Source of the DNA: Blastocatellia bacterium
GTDB lineage: Bacteria > Acidobacteriota > Blastocatellia > UBA7656
NCBI GenBank assembly: GCA_035275065.1
Contig: DATENM010000087.1
Span: 104,830 to 168,829 of the forward strand
Direction of reading: 5' to 3'
DNA length: 64,000 nt
Shown here: one piece after another, positions 27,222 to 36,112 of the stretch
Numbering within the stretch: position 1 is the first letter of the stretch
How the letters are laid out: each line of letters starts with the position of its first letter
Position numbers and translations under genes: made by a program
The notes under the pieces: generated by a model
Told to the model about the DNA's origin: nothing
Seen by the model: only the letters and a program-made list of their open reading frames with translations
Database searches by the model: none

Positions 27222-28159
27222 TGAGCAAACGACTTTATCTGATCACCGGCGGCGCGGGCTTCATCGGCAGCCACCTCTGCGAGCGACTGGTTCAAGAGGG
27301 CCAGGGCGTGCGCGTGCTCGATAATTTTTTCGCCGGCAAAGCAGCGAACCTCGAACCGTTCAAGGATAACGTCGAGGTGATACGCGGCGACATCCGCGAC
27401 GCGCGCACCGTGGCTGATGCGATGCGCGGCGTTGATATCGTGTTTCACGAAGCCGCGCTCGGCTCGGTGCCGCGCTCGGTGGCCGACCCCTTGAGCACGC
27501 ACGAGGTCAACATCAACGGCACCTTGAACGTCTTGCTCGCGGCGCGCGACGCGGGCGTACGGCGAGTGGTTTCGGCATCCAGCTCGTCGGTCTACGGCGA
27601 CACGCCGACGCTGCCCAAGCATGAAGGGATCACGCCGCAGCCGCTCTCGCCCTATGCGCTGTCAAAGCTCACGGGCGAGCAATACATCAGCGTCTTCAAT
27701 AAAGTCTATGGATTTGAGGCGGTGGCGCTGCGTTACTTCAACATCTTCGGGCCGCGCCAGGACCCTGAGTCGCAATACGCGGCGGTGATCCCGCGCTTTG
27801 TCACTGCCTTGTTCGAAGGCCGCCAACCGGTAATCTATGGCGATGGTCAGCAGTCGCGCGATTTTACTTTTGTCGAGAACGTCGTCGAAGCGAATTTGCT
27901 GGCGTCGGAGGCCGAAGGCATCGCGGGCCGCGCCTTCAATGTCGCCTGTGGCGGACGTTACACATTGCTCGACGTGCTGGCGAGGCTGAAGGGGATCATC
28001 GGCAGCGCCGTCGAGCCACTTCACGAAGCCGCCCGCCGCGGTGACGTGCGCGATTCGCAAGCTTCAATAGATGCGGCTGCCGAGGCTTTCGGCTACCGCG
28101 TCAAAGTGGATTTTGATGAAGGCTTGCGGCGCACGGTGGCGTGGTACAAGGCGCAGTAG
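27221..28159 (+). CDS. NAD-dependent sugar-nucleotide epimerase (extended SDR, WbpP-like)
   Basis: Extended short-chain dehydrogenase (312 aa), probably a UDP-HexNAc or UDP-hexose 4-epimerase. Seen: GGAGFIGSHL (NAD-binding glycine motif), HEAALGSVPRSV, SSSSVYGD and the catalytic Tyr-Lys in SPYALSKLTGEQY, plus RYFNIFGPRQ and GDGQQSRDF. It shares one base with the carbamoyltransferase stop, so the pair is translated together. A second relative lies at 41647. Epimerase versus dehydratase/reductase cannot be settled from the sequence; the epimerase call is favoured by SVPRS. Confidence 0.9.
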   Translation: MSKRLYLITGGAGFIGSHLCERLVQEGQGVRVLDNFFAGKAANLEPFKDNVEVIRGDIRDARTVADAMRGVDIVFHEAALGSVPRSVADPLSTHEVNINGTLNVLLAARDAGVRRVVSASSSSVYGDTPTLPKHEGITPQPLSPYALSKLTGEQYISVFNKVYGFEAVALRYFNIFGPRQDPESQYAAVIPRFVTALFEGRQPVIYGDGQQSRDFTFVENVVEANLLASEAEGIAGRAFNVACGGRYTLLDVLARLKGIIGSAVEPLHEAARRGDVRDSQASIDAAAEAFGYRVKVDFDEGLRRTVAWYKAQ

Positions 28160-28161
28160 GA

Positions 28162-28190
28162 TGTGGCGCAAGCTGTTAGCTTGCGCCACA
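28162..28190. repeat. Short palindromic copy of the MITE-like core (copy 3)
   Basis: TGTGGCGCAAGCTG followed by its near complement TTAGCTTGCGCCACA makes a single 29-base palindrome in the gap between two convergent genes (the epimerase and the deacetylase). It has one half of the double-arm core seen elsewhere. It has no T-tract. Confidence 0.75.
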
Positions 28191-28202
28191 TGACAAGCGA
28201 CT

Positions 28203-29138
28203 TCATGCCGACAATGCGGCAACGTGCGTTCTGACCGTCTCGCCGAGCGTATCCAGATTGTAACCACCTTCGAGCACCGAAACGACGCGGCTGTGACCGT
28301 GGCGCTCGGCCATGCCCATCACCTCTTTGGTCATCTCGCGAAAGTCAGCGTCTTCTAACAGCAGGCCGCCCAGTGGGTCGCCGCGCCGCGAATCGAAGCC
28401 GGCAGAGATGAGGATAAGATCGGGCGGGAAGCGCGCCTCAATCGCCCGCAAGGCGTCGCTGAACGCTTGCCGGTGATCGCGCGCCGAAGTGCCTTCGCGT
28501 AGCGGCACATTGAGCGTGGTGTCCTGGCCGCGCCCTTCGCCGCGCTCGGTCGCCGCGCCGGTGCCGGGATAATACGGGTATTGATGCGTCGAGAAATAAT
28601 AGACCGTCGGGTCACTGTAGAAGATGTCCTGTGTGCCGTTTCCATGATGCACGTCCCAATCGATGATCAAGACGCGCTCGGCACCGTAGGCGGTCTGCGC
28701 GTAACGCGCGCCAATCGCCGCGTTGTTGAATAAACAGAAGCCCATCGCCCGGCTCGGCGTCGCGTGATGGCCGGGCGGACGCACCAGCGCAAAGGCGTTC
28801 TGTGCTGTGCCGCCGAACACCTGATCGATGCCGACAAGAACCGCGCCCGCCGCCAGCCGCGCCACTTCAAATGATTGCTCGCTGATCACCGTGTCGAGGT
28901 CAATGTAAGGTACGCCACGTTCGCAGAGCTTACGAATCTGCTCGATTAAGCGCTCGCTGTGACAGCGCGCGATCTCCGCGTCGCCGGCCTCGCGCGGCGC
29001 CAGCCGGGCCAGGCGCTGCCAGAGCGCTTGATCATTTTCCAGCGCCTCAAGGATTACATCGAAGCGCCTGGAATTTTCGGGGTGATGGCCGGTCTTGTGC
29101 AGACGCGACGCCGCATCGTAAACGAGTGCCGTGGTCAT
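28203..29138 (-). CDS. Histone-deacetylase-family (AcuC/class II-like) amidohydrolase
   Basis: Zinc deacetylase of the arginase/HDAC fold (311 aa), acting on acetylated lysines or small acetyl-amines such as acetylpolyamines. Seen: RPPGHHATPSRAMGFCLFNN (catalytic His pair), IIDWDVHHGNGTQDIFY (metal Asp and His), SAGFDSRRGDPLGG (metal Asp) and LEGGYN. All catalytic positions are intact. The potAB transporter is nearby, so an acetylpolyamine role is possible but unproven. There is no Shine-Dalgarno sequence; a TATAAT box ends seven bases before the ATG, pointing to a leaderless mRNA. Confidence 0.93.
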   Translation of the reverse strand: MTTALVYDAASRLHKTGHHPENSRRFDVILEALENDQALWQRLARLAPREAGDAEIARCHSERLIEQIRKLCERGVPYIDLDTVISEQSFEVARLAAGAVLVGIDQVFGGTAQNAFALVRPPGHHATPSRAMGFCLFNNAAIGARYAQTAYGAERVLIIDWDVHHGNGTQDIFYSDPTVYYFSTHQYPYYPGTGAATERGEGRGQDTTLNVPLREGTSARDHRQAFSDALRAIEARFPPDLILISAGFDSRRGDPLGGLLLEDADFREMTKEVMGMAERHGHSRVVSVLEGGYNLDTLGETVRTHVAALSA

Positions 29139-29150
29139 GCGAGGATTATA
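29139..29150 (-). promoter_or_regulatory. TATAATCCTCGC box ending directly at the deacetylase ATG
   Basis: On the minus strand TATAAT (29145-29150) is followed by CCTCGC and then the ATG at 29138. The spacing places the expected transcription start on the start codon. The same 12 bases precede the hemW GTG at 36100. This suggests a -10 box for leaderless transcription; no convincing -35 hexamer is visible. Confidence 0.6.
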
Positions 29151-29151
29151 A

Positions 29152-29270
29152 GAAAGGCAAAAGGCAAAAGTAAAAAGGCAAAAGTGGCGGAGCCGGATTA
29201 ATAGATAGCCTGAAGCTATTTATTTAATCCCCTGCTGCCCTTTTGCCTTTTTACTTTTGCCTTTTGCCTT
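29152..29270. repeat. Inverted repeat of GCAAAAG/TTTTGCC 7-mers (second copy)
   Basis: The left arm (29152-29185) has repeated GGCAAAA/GTAAAAA units and the right arm (29238-29270) their complement, with a spacer of about 52 bases. It fills the gap between the deacetylase start and the ABC ATPase stop. It is the same family as the copy at the SurA-like gene, so it recurs at gene boundaries. Confidence 0.8.
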
Positions 29271-29282
29271 GCGGCGCAGCCG

Positions 29283-29996
29283 CTAGACGGTTACGGGCGG
29301 GGCGGTCTTCTCTTCGTCCACGACCAGGCCGTCGAACACATGCACGGTGCGGTCGGCGTGCGAGGCATAGCGCTGGTCGTGCGTCACCATGCAGATGGTC
29401 GCGCCCTGCTGGTGCAATTCGCTGAGCAGTTCCATGACCGCTTCGCCATTGACCGAATCGAGGTTCCCCGTAGGCTCGTCTGCGAGCAGGATGAGCGGGT
29501 CGCCGGCGACGGCGCGGGCGACGGCGACGCGCTGCTGCTGACCGCCGGAGAGCTGGCTGGGCAGGTGCTTGGCGCGGTGCGCCATGCCGACACGCTCAAG
29601 CGCCGCGCGCACGCGGTCGCGGCGCTCATTGGCGCGCATGCCGCGATAGGTGAGCGGCAGCTCGACATTCTCGTAAACCGAGAGGTCGCCGATGAGGTTG
29701 AAACTTTGAAAGATGAAACCGACTTCGCGGTTGCGGATGCGGGCGCGCTCAGACAAGGGCAGATCGGCAACCGGCTTGCCGCCGAGCCAGTAGCCGCCTT
29801 CGGAAGGCGAGTCGAGGAGACCGAGAATCGATAGCAAAGTAGACTTGCCGCATCCCGAGGGTCCGGCAATTGAGATATATTCGCCGCGCTCGATTTCCAG
29901 GTGAATGCCCGACAGCGCATGGGTTTCGACTTCGTCGGTGAGAAAGACTTTGGTCACGCCTTCGAGCTTGATCAGCGGTTGATCGTTCGCGCTCAT
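29283..29996 (-). CDS. LolD/MacB-type ABC transporter ATPase
   Basis: ATP-binding subunit (237 aa) of the MacB/LolD/FtsE group. Seen: Walker A GPSGCGKSTLLSILG, FIFQSFNLIGDLSVYENVELP (Q-loop typical of this group), LSGGQQQRVAVARA, LLADEPTGNLDS and a switch His in MVTHDQRYASHADRTV. No permease (MacB/LolC/LolE-like) is encoded next to it, which is unusual, so the partner must lie elsewhere. The ATG at 29996 has AAGGAGTG upstream. It could serve lipoprotein release or drug/peptide export. Confidence 0.88.
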   Translation of the reverse strand: MSANDQPLIKLEGVTKVFLTDEVETHALSGIHLEIERGEYISIAGPSGCGKSTLLSILGLLDSPSEGGYWLGGKPVADLPLSERARIRNREVGFIFQSFNLIGDLSVYENVELPLTYRGMRANERRDRVRAALERVGMAHRAKHLPSQLSGGQQQRVAVARAVAGDPLILLADEPTGNLDSVNGEAVMELLSELHQQGATICMVTHDQRYASHADRTVHVFDGLVVDEEKTAPPVTV

Positions 29997-30265
29997 CTAT
30001 TCACTCCTTCCGCAGGGAGCGCGGCGCTGGGCCTTCGCGCGCTCGATAAATAATCTGGGCTTAACCGCCTTCGCCCTGATTACGTTTGGCGCACCTCTGG
30101 CAGGTGCAGCAATGCAGGGCGTTCGGGCGACATAATTCCGCCTCAAGTTCTTCAGTGAGTGGCACGGCACCGTAAAAGGTTGCAAAAAAGATGGCAGGGC
30201 GTGGCCCGCGCCGGTCTCACCCATTAAGACGTTCGGCAATGAATAGTGTTATCGCCGGGCCACGC

Positions 30266-32908
30266 TTAGATGCTACGGCGGAACAGGTATGAGGTTTTGA
30301 TGAAAAAGGTGCGGCTGTTGCGCCGAAAGCCCGGCTCGGGCAGGCCGGAATAAGGGTTGAAGCCGTCATAATTCATGTCGTCGTTGTAGCCGACATAAAA
30401 GCTCGTCCCCGGGTTCGGCGTCCAGCCGAACAGGTATTGACCGCGCACGCTTGATGCCAGCGAATCATAATCGAGCCGCGCTCGCGCAAACAGGAAGCGC
30501 GTGAACTGATAGGTCGAGCGGAATGACGAGATGTTATCGACAAAGACGGTGCGCCCGGTGGCATTGCGTCGCAGGCTGCTGCGCGAGTAATTGAGCGACA
30601 GCGACAGCGCGCTGGTCGGTTTGACGGTTGCGCCAAATTGCATATCCACGCCGTTGGCCGGGCCGGGATCGAGTGGCGCGCTCGGATCGAGCAAGGCCGC
30701 AGGGCTGACGCGCGAGTAACGCGGCCCGGCTCCGAAGTCGTAATCGAAAATGTTCCACCGGCGGCCAATGAAACCGACGACCTCGAGCTTTTTCGTCGGG
30801 TTGGTCCCGACGCTCACAGATAAAGCCTGGCCGACGGTTGAACGCTCCGAATCGCCCGCGAACGCGCCGGCGCGCGTAAACGTGCGCTGCGGTCCGAACT
30901 CTTCTTCGAGCAGCCGTTCATATGATCGCGAATAGCCGAAGTTCACCCAGGTCTGCCGGGTGAATTGCAGGTTGCCCCGGATGCCTTGTGTGAGGCTCTG
31001 CGAGCGGCCTTGAAAATCATAGTTGATGAAGTTGAAGCCGAAGACGCGCCACGACACCAGCCGCGCATTCTGCTTGGGGTCGTTGCTGACACGGAAAAAC
31101 GCGCCATTCGAGTTGGTGTTCGTGCGCTCGACAAAGCCGACATCGGCGCGGTAATCACGCGTGCGGCCCTCGCCCATCAACGTATAGCCGAAGTGTCGCC
31201 CGGTGTAGTCGAGGTTCCAGCTATAGCCGAGGCCATTGCCTGTGCGGTAGCGGTCTTCGTCAAGCGCGGCGTCATAGAAGTGATGCCGCGAGGTGGTGCC
31301 GAGCGCCTGGAAGCTAAAGATGGTCTTCGGGTCGAGCTTGAAACGCCCATCAAAGCCGGCCAACTGGTTGTGCTGTTCGATGAAGTTATAGCTCGTGGCA
31401 ATCATGCCGAGCGACGATTCGCGGCCTACGTCGCGCTTGAAGCGCAGCACGCCGACGGTGGCGTTCTTGTCGAGGAATGGCTCGATGGCGGCGCGCGTCG
31501 CCGGGTCATTGCGCTCTTCTTCAGAGAAGTTGCCCGGCGCATTATCCGAGGCCAGCAGCAATCCGAAAGAATTCCGCCCGGTCTTGCCCGTCAGCTTGAC
31601 CGCATAATCGGGATCGATGATCGAGCGCGTGTGAACGGCTTGGATCGGCGTCTGAAAGATGTCGATGCCTTCGAGGAAGAACGGGCGCTTTTCGGCAAAG
31701 AAGATCGGGAAGCGCTGGTTGGCGGTAATCACCGGCTGGTCGGCTTCGACCTGCGCGAAGTCCGGGTTGGCTGTGAAGTCGAGCGTGATGTTCGAAGTCA
31801 GGCCAAGCTTGACGCTGATGCCGGGGTCGGCCTTGACCGGATTGTTGACGAAGCGGCCGTTATCGACGACGCCGGGATTATTGGCGGTAAAAGATAGCGG
31901 GTAGACGGGCGCGCGGCGTCCGGTTTCGGAAAAGGTGATCGTCGGGATGATCTCCAGCGCGCGCTCGGTCGCCAGGTTATCGAGGCCCGTCAGGTGGCCT
32001 TCCTGCTCAAGCCGGCTGACCTTGTCGCGCGAGATCGGCACCCACGAATCCATCTCGTTGTCTTGCCGGGCGATTCGCCGCCAGACGTGAATGCCCCACA
32101 GCTTGCCGTTGCCCGCCTCGTAACGCAGCGACTTGAACGGCACCGCGACTTCAACGATGTAGCCATCGTCGGTGAGCGCGCCTTTCGACTCCATGACGAT
32201 GTCCACGTTCATGTCGGTTTCGCTGCCTTCGGTGTAAACGCCGTCGGCCTGGACGCCGAAAGGGTTGAAGCTGAGCATGTAGGCTTTGCGCTTGTCGTTG
32301 AAGGTGTCGAGGAAAATCAGCACGTTGTCTTCGCTGAATATCTGATCGCGGCGGGCGACGGTGGCGCGCACCTTCAGCGGGTCGTCGTAGCAATGAAAGG
32401 CGAAGTAGAGAAAGTGTGCGTCATAGCCGATGCGAACTTCGGTGGGCGCCGTCGGCGCAACGTTATCGCCGGGCTGAAACTGGTAAAAGTCGCGCAGCAG
32501 GACGGCTTTTTTCCAGATGTCGTCGTCGAGCTTGCCGTCGATCACCGGCGCGCTGTCGAAATGCGGCACGACGATGGGGCCGGCCTTTTCGGGCGGCAGC
32601 AATGAAGCGGACGGGCCGGATGCTGCCGGCTTCGTTTCATCCTTGGCAGGCTTGCTATCATCGTGCCTCTTACGTTCGACCTTTTTGGCTTCTTTCTCTG
32701 GGGCAATAGCCGCGATAACGGATGCAGGCGCGGCCTGTGCGTAAGCGACGGTAAAAGCGCCGGCGAATGACGCCAGCGCGCCAAGCAATACAATAATGGT
32801 GCGTAGGTTTGTATGAGTCAAAATCTTAAATCCGTCGGGGAGGGTTCGGCTTGTCGTCTCGCTCAACCGCCGTCCTCTTAGACGCCCGGCAGAGGGTGTT
32901 TGTTCCAT
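30266..32908 (-). CDS. Secreted CBM9/DUF5916 outer-membrane-type protein
   Basis: 880-aa exported protein. Seen: an N-terminal signal (IIVLLGALASFAGAFTVAYAQA, about residues 39-60), an Ala/Lys-rich linker, a family-9 carbohydrate-binding-like domain (PVIDGKLDDDIWKKA ... VRIGYDAHFLYFAFHCYD), and a C-terminal beta-barrel-like DUF5916 region with alternating aromatic strands (ending FFIKTSYLFRRSI). Such proteins are common in Acidobacteriota and Bacteroidota; the role is unknown, perhaps glycan binding or uptake at the outer membrane. AGGAAAA lies upstream of the ATG. The 269-base gap to the ABC ATPase shows nothing further. Confidence 0.88.
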   Translation of the reverse strand: MEQTPSAGRLRGRRLSETTSRTLPDGFKILTHTNLRTIIVLLGALASFAGAFTVAYAQAAPASVIAAIAPEKEAKKVERKRHDDSKPAKDETKPAASGPSASLLPPEKAGPIVVPHFDSAPVIDGKLDDDIWKKAVLLRDFYQFQPGDNVAPTAPTEVRIGYDAHFLYFAFHCYDDPLKVRATVARRDQIFSEDNVLIFLDTFNDKRKAYMLSFNPFGVQADGVYTEGSETDMNVDIVMESKGALTDDGYIVEVAVPFKSLRYEAGNGKLWGIHVWRRIARQDNEMDSWVPISRDKVSRLEQEGHLTGLDNLATERALEIIPTITFSETGRRAPVYPLSFTANNPGVVDNGRFVNNPVKADPGISVKLGLTSNITLDFTANPDFAQVEADQPVITANQRFPIFFAEKRPFFLEGIDIFQTPIQAVHTRSIIDPDYAVKLTGKTGRNSFGLLLASDNAPGNFSEEERNDPATRAAIEPFLDKNATVGVLRFKRDVGRESSLGMIATSYNFIEQHNQLAGFDGRFKLDPKTIFSFQALGTTSRHHFYDAALDEDRYRTGNGLGYSWNLDYTGRHFGYTLMGEGRTRDYRADVGFVERTNTNSNGAFFRVSNDPKQNARLVSWRVFGFNFINYDFQGRSQSLTQGIRGNLQFTRQTWVNFGYSRSYERLLEEEFGPQRTFTRAGAFAGDSERSTVGQALSVSVGTNPTKKLEVVGFIGRRWNIFDYDFGAGPRYSRVSPAALLDPSAPLDPGPANGVDMQFGATVKPTSALSLSLNYSRSSLRRNATGRTVFVDNISSFRSTYQFTRFLFARARLDYDSLASSVRGQYLFGWTPNPGTSFYVGYNDDMNYDGFNPYSGLPEPGFRRNSRTFFIKTSYLFRRSI

Positions 32909-33162
32909 TCAATGTTTTCCTGCGATTGTATAGCGTGGGCACAGCCGCTGTGGATAAAGACGTTGCCTGAAGTAAAATTGTCACATGCCATCCGCCATGC
33001 GTCTACGCTTTTGTCATGAAGGGATGGTGCGGTGCCACGAACAGCGCAATGTGCGGCTTGAACGGCGAGCCGGGGTTATTATTCCCCTACCTTAAAACCA
33101 ACAAGTGACGTATAGTAATTTGCGGCTGAGTGAGCGACAATGCTTGTGGAAAGTGAGGCCAT

Positions 33163-33504
33163 ATGAGCAACGATCAAACACCAGACGACCTGACAACCAA
33201 GCCAACTCTGGAAACGGTGTTGGAACGCATCAACGCGGTTGCCAGTAGCATCGGCGAACTGCGAACGGACGTAGATCAGCGGTTCACTGCCGTCGGCGAC
33301 GAGATAGCGAAACTGCGAACCGATATGAATCAACGATTCGAGGCTGTTGACACCGGAATCGCCAACCTGCGCAAAGAGGTGGAGCGGGGCTTCCGCAACA
33401 CAGAGCGCAAAATGGCCTATCTCGCTAACGATTTTCTAGGGCGGCGTGCCGAGCAAGATGAATTATTAGAACGCATCGAAGCGCTCGAAAATAAAGCTTC
33501 CTAA
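33163..33504 (+). CDS. Small coiled-coil protein of unknown function
   Basis: 113 aa, almost entirely heptad-like: ETVLERINAVASSIGELRTD ... DMNQRFEAVDTGIANLRKEV. A short polar head (MSNDQTPDDL) precedes a long coiled coil. There are no cysteines and no membrane segment. The start at 33163 has AGTGAGG upstream. A similar protein with the same head-then-heptad layout (PTITTVLERID) lies at 43377-43820. These are probably paralogues of a small helical family often annotated as hypothetical. Confidence 0.7.
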   Translation: MSNDQTPDDLTTKPTLETVLERINAVASSIGELRTDVDQRFTAVGDEIAKLRTDMNQRFEAVDTGIANLRKEVERGFRNTERKMAYLANDFLGRRAEQDELLERIEALENKAS

Positions 33505-33605
33505 TTGTGCCCACTCGCAGGCGCAAAGATCACACTGAACCTTACGGTCGCTTCATCTTCCCCACTTTTAACTCGGTTCATAAACAAGTAACTGGCGGGT
33601 GGTCG

Positions 33606-34757
33606 CTACAACCCGGCGGCGCGGAATATGTCTGCGTCTGGCCGCACGTCGAGCCAATCGGGCAGGTCAGACAACCCCAGGCGCATTTTGTCTGCGACGC
33701 TGTTGGCGTAGATGCCACGGCGGAAGCGGATCGAGATATCGGCGCGCGTGCCGTAGACTTTGATCGAATGAAAACTGGCGTCATCCGCCGCCCGCTCGGT
33801 CGAATAGGCGATCACACATTCGGTGCCGATCTCTTCGACCATGCGGTTGCTCATGCCTGTAAAGGCGTCGCGCGATTCCGGCATCCAGGCCATGCCGCCG
33901 GTCTCTTCAGCCAGCCCTTTTAGCGAAAGCTCGGAGGCTTCGAGCTGGCGGTAGTAACGGCGCAGGCGGTCAATCTTTTTGCGCTGTAGGGGGTCGAGCC
34001 GCTCGTACCAGGAGAGCGCGTTAAAGGCGTCGGGCTTGAGGGCTTTCAGCAATATCTCGTTCTGCCCGGCAACGTAAATGGTCGCGCGGGCGCGATGCAG
34101 CGCGGCCAATGCCTGCTCGAACATCAACGTCGCGCCTTCGGCAACCGGCTTTTCGTATGAATCAATGCCGTCGGTGAGCAGGACGATGCTGCGGCGGCCC
34201 GGCACTTTCGACAACACCTTGTCGCAGCCATAGATGATGCTGTTATAAAAGTCGGACTCGATGCCCGGCTTGAACTTCCATTCGAGCGCCTGGCGCAGAG
34301 CCGTTTTGTTACCGGTCCAGGCCGACAGCAACTGAATGGTGTCGCCGTACGAGATGATGGCCGCGCGGTCTTCGGCGCCGAGCGCCTCGATCATCTTCAA
34401 GGCCAGCTCGCGATGCAGGTTGATATTCTTGACGGTATGCTCGCCGCTGGTGTCGAGGATGAAGAGGATGTTGGCCGGCGTGCGCAAGACGTCGTTGACT
34501 TCGTGGCGCTTGCCGTCTTCGGTGACGATGAAGTCGGTGCGCTTTAAATCGACAGGCAGGTGGCCGAAGGCGTTGCGCACGTTGACCGCCAGCAGCACTT
34601 CTTCGACACGCAGACGCACGGCATCATTGTCGTCCTCCGTGGCGTGTTGGCGCACCGGCGCTTGCTTGCGCAACCGCCCGCTCTGGGCGTAGAGATCCGC
34701 CACCACGACCAGGGTCAGGCAAAGAGCGAAAACGGCTCGAACGTTGAATCCCTTCAT
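33606..34757 (-). CDS. VWFA-related Acidobacterial-type secreted protein
   Basis: 383-aa exported protein with a von Willebrand factor A domain of the type repeatedly found in Acidobacteriota. Seen: signal FNVRAVFALCLTLVVVADLY (about residues 3-22), a beta-rich segment VEEVLLAVNVRNAFGHLPVDL with VTEDGKRHEV, then NILFILDTSGE and IVLLTDGIDS. The metal-ion site DxSxS reads DTSGE, so its third ligand is replaced. The function is probably protein-protein adhesion, unknown in detail. The ATG at 34757 is chosen over a longer form because GGAGAT lies ahead and the signal starts here. Confidence 0.85.
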   Translation of the reverse strand: MKGFNVRAVFALCLTLVVVADLYAQSGRLRKQAPVRQHATEDDNDAVRLRVEEVLLAVNVRNAFGHLPVDLKRTDFIVTEDGKRHEVNDVLRTPANILFILDTSGEHTVKNINLHRELALKMIEALGAEDRAAIISYGDTIQLLSAWTGNKTALRQALEWKFKPGIESDFYNSIIYGCDKVLSKVPGRRSIVLLTDGIDSYEKPVAEGATLMFEQALAALHRARATIYVAGQNEILLKALKPDAFNALSWYERLDPLQRKKIDRLRRYYRQLEASELSLKGLAEETGGMAWMPESRDAFTGMSNRMVEEIGTECVIAYSTERAADDASFHSIKVYGTRADISIRFRRGIYANSVADKMRLGLSDLPDWLDVRPDADIFRAAGL

Positions 34758-34909
34758 CGGAATCTCCACCGTTTCACGGCGCACGGCGGGTAAGCCAGCG
34801 CGCTTCAATCATCCATGGTGCGCGGGTGAATATCCCGCGTTCTTCGTTAAGCTTGCGCGCAAGCCCACAGGCCCCGCGCCACATCCTTAGTCGCTGCTTG
34901 CTCCGGCGA

Positions 34910-36100
34910 TTATATCAATGATACGAAAACTTCGTTAGATAGCAAGCGGCCTTTGTCCGTCAGCATCATGCGCCCTTCAGCGATTTGAATCAAGTCGGCA
35001 TCAGTGAGTCGCGGCAATTCATCGCCGAAGCGCTCCAGCACGTCCAGTCCGTACTCGTCGCGAAACGCCTGAAGCGCGACACCTTCGTTGAGCCGCAAAC
35101 CCATAAACAACGCTTCGGCGGCGCGGTCTTCGGCTGAAAGCTCGTGCCGCTCGGCAATCGCCTGGCCGCGCTCGGCAATCGCCGCAATGTAAGCGTCGGC
35201 CTTCAAGATGTTGACCCAGCGCGCCCGCCCGTCATAAGCGTGCGCGCCGCATCCCATGCCGTAGAACGTCGCGCCCGTCCAGTATTTCATATTGTGCTGC
35301 GAGCGGAACCGCGACGGCGCGCTCCCCATGCCTTTCCACGGCTCAGGCTCAAGCCGAGCGAAGTTCGATATCTCGTACTGCTCATAGCCGGCGCGGCGCG
35401 TGGCCGCACAGATCATGCGATACATCTCGGCTGCCGTGTCGTCATCGGGCTGCGGGCGCTGGCCGCGCTTGAGCTGCGCATAAAGCTGCGTGCCTTCCTT
35501 GACTTCGAGCAGGTAAAGCGACAGGTGCTCGGGGTCGAGGCGCAGGGCTTCATCGAGGTTGAAGCGCCAGTCGGCGAGCGATTGTTCAGGTAATCCGGCA
35601 ATCAGGTCGAGGCTGATATTTTCAAAGCCGGCCTCGCGCAAAGCAGCGACCGTCAGCCGAGCCTCCATTGCCGTGTGTGTGCGCGACAGGCGCGCAAGCT
35701 CTTCGTCAATGAATGATTGCACGCCGACGCTGGCGCGGTTGATGCCTGCGGCCAGCCAGCCTTCGACCTTCTGGCGCGTAAAGGTCGCCGGGTTGATTTC
35801 AATCGTCACCTCGGCTGTGGGTGCGACCGCGAAGCTCTCGCGGCAGGCGGCAACCAGCGCAGCCAATTGCTCGGCTTCGATGATTGAAGGCGTGCCGCCG
35901 CCGAAATAGATGGTATCAACGGCCATGCGATGCGGATTACTTTCCGCCAGCCGCTCGCCCCAGGCGAGAACCTCGCGCCGCACCGCGTCAACGTAGCGCG
36001 CCGCCAGGTCTTCAAAAAAATCGGTCGTGTTAAAAGCGCAGTAGGTGCATTTGCGCGCACAGAACGGGATGTGAATATAGATGCCTGCCTGCCGGTTCAC
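34910..36100 (-). CDS. hemW: HemW-type radical SAM protein (coproporphyrinogen oxidase-like)
   Basis: Radical SAM heme chaperone (396 aa), formerly confused with HemN. Seen: IHIPFCARKCTYCAFN with the CxxxCxYC iron-sulfur motif, TIYFGGGTPS, EINPATFT and GVQSFIDEELARLSRTHT, plus the HemW-specific heme-binding signature HNMKYW and a C-terminal winged domain. It lacks HemN's long N-terminal extension, so heme transfer to respiratory proteins is the likely role. The GTG at 36100 follows the same TATAATCCTCGC box as the deacetylase, so it too looks leaderless. Confidence 0.93.
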   Translation of the reverse strand: MNRQAGIYIHIPFCARKCTYCAFNTTDFFEDLAARYVDAVRREVLAWGERLAESNPHRMAVDTIYFGGGTPSIIEAEQLAALVAACRESFAVAPTAEVTIEINPATFTRQKVEGWLAAGINRASVGVQSFIDEELARLSRTHTAMEARLTVAALREAGFENISLDLIAGLPEQSLADWRFNLDEALRLDPEHLSLYLLEVKEGTQLYAQLKRGQRPQPDDDTAAEMYRMICAATRRAGYEQYEISNFARLEPEPWKGMGSAPSRFRSQHNMKYWTGATFYGMGCGAHAYDGRARWVNILKADAYIAAIAERGQAIAERHELSAEDRAAEALFMGLRLNEGVALQAFRDEYGLDVLERFGDELPRLTDADLIQIAEGRMMLTDKGRLLSNEVFVSLI

Positions 36101-36112
36101 GCGAGGATTATA
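36101..36112 (-). promoter_or_regulatory. TATAATCCTCGC box directly at the hemW GTG
   Basis: On the minus strand TATAAT (36107-36112) is followed by CCTCGC and the GTG at 36100. The spacing and all 12 bases are identical to the box in front of the deacetylase gene. There is no ribosome-binding site. This suggests leaderless transcription. Confidence 0.6.

Noticed and set aside
28162..28190. Palindrome after the epimerase gene considered as a terminator
   Set aside because: No T-tract, and the same sequence recurs elsewhere as part of a dispersed repeat.
29997..30239. 80-codon frame between the ABC ATPase and the DUF5916 gene
   Set aside because: No ribosome site, no recognisable composition or motif; treated as empty intergenic sequence.
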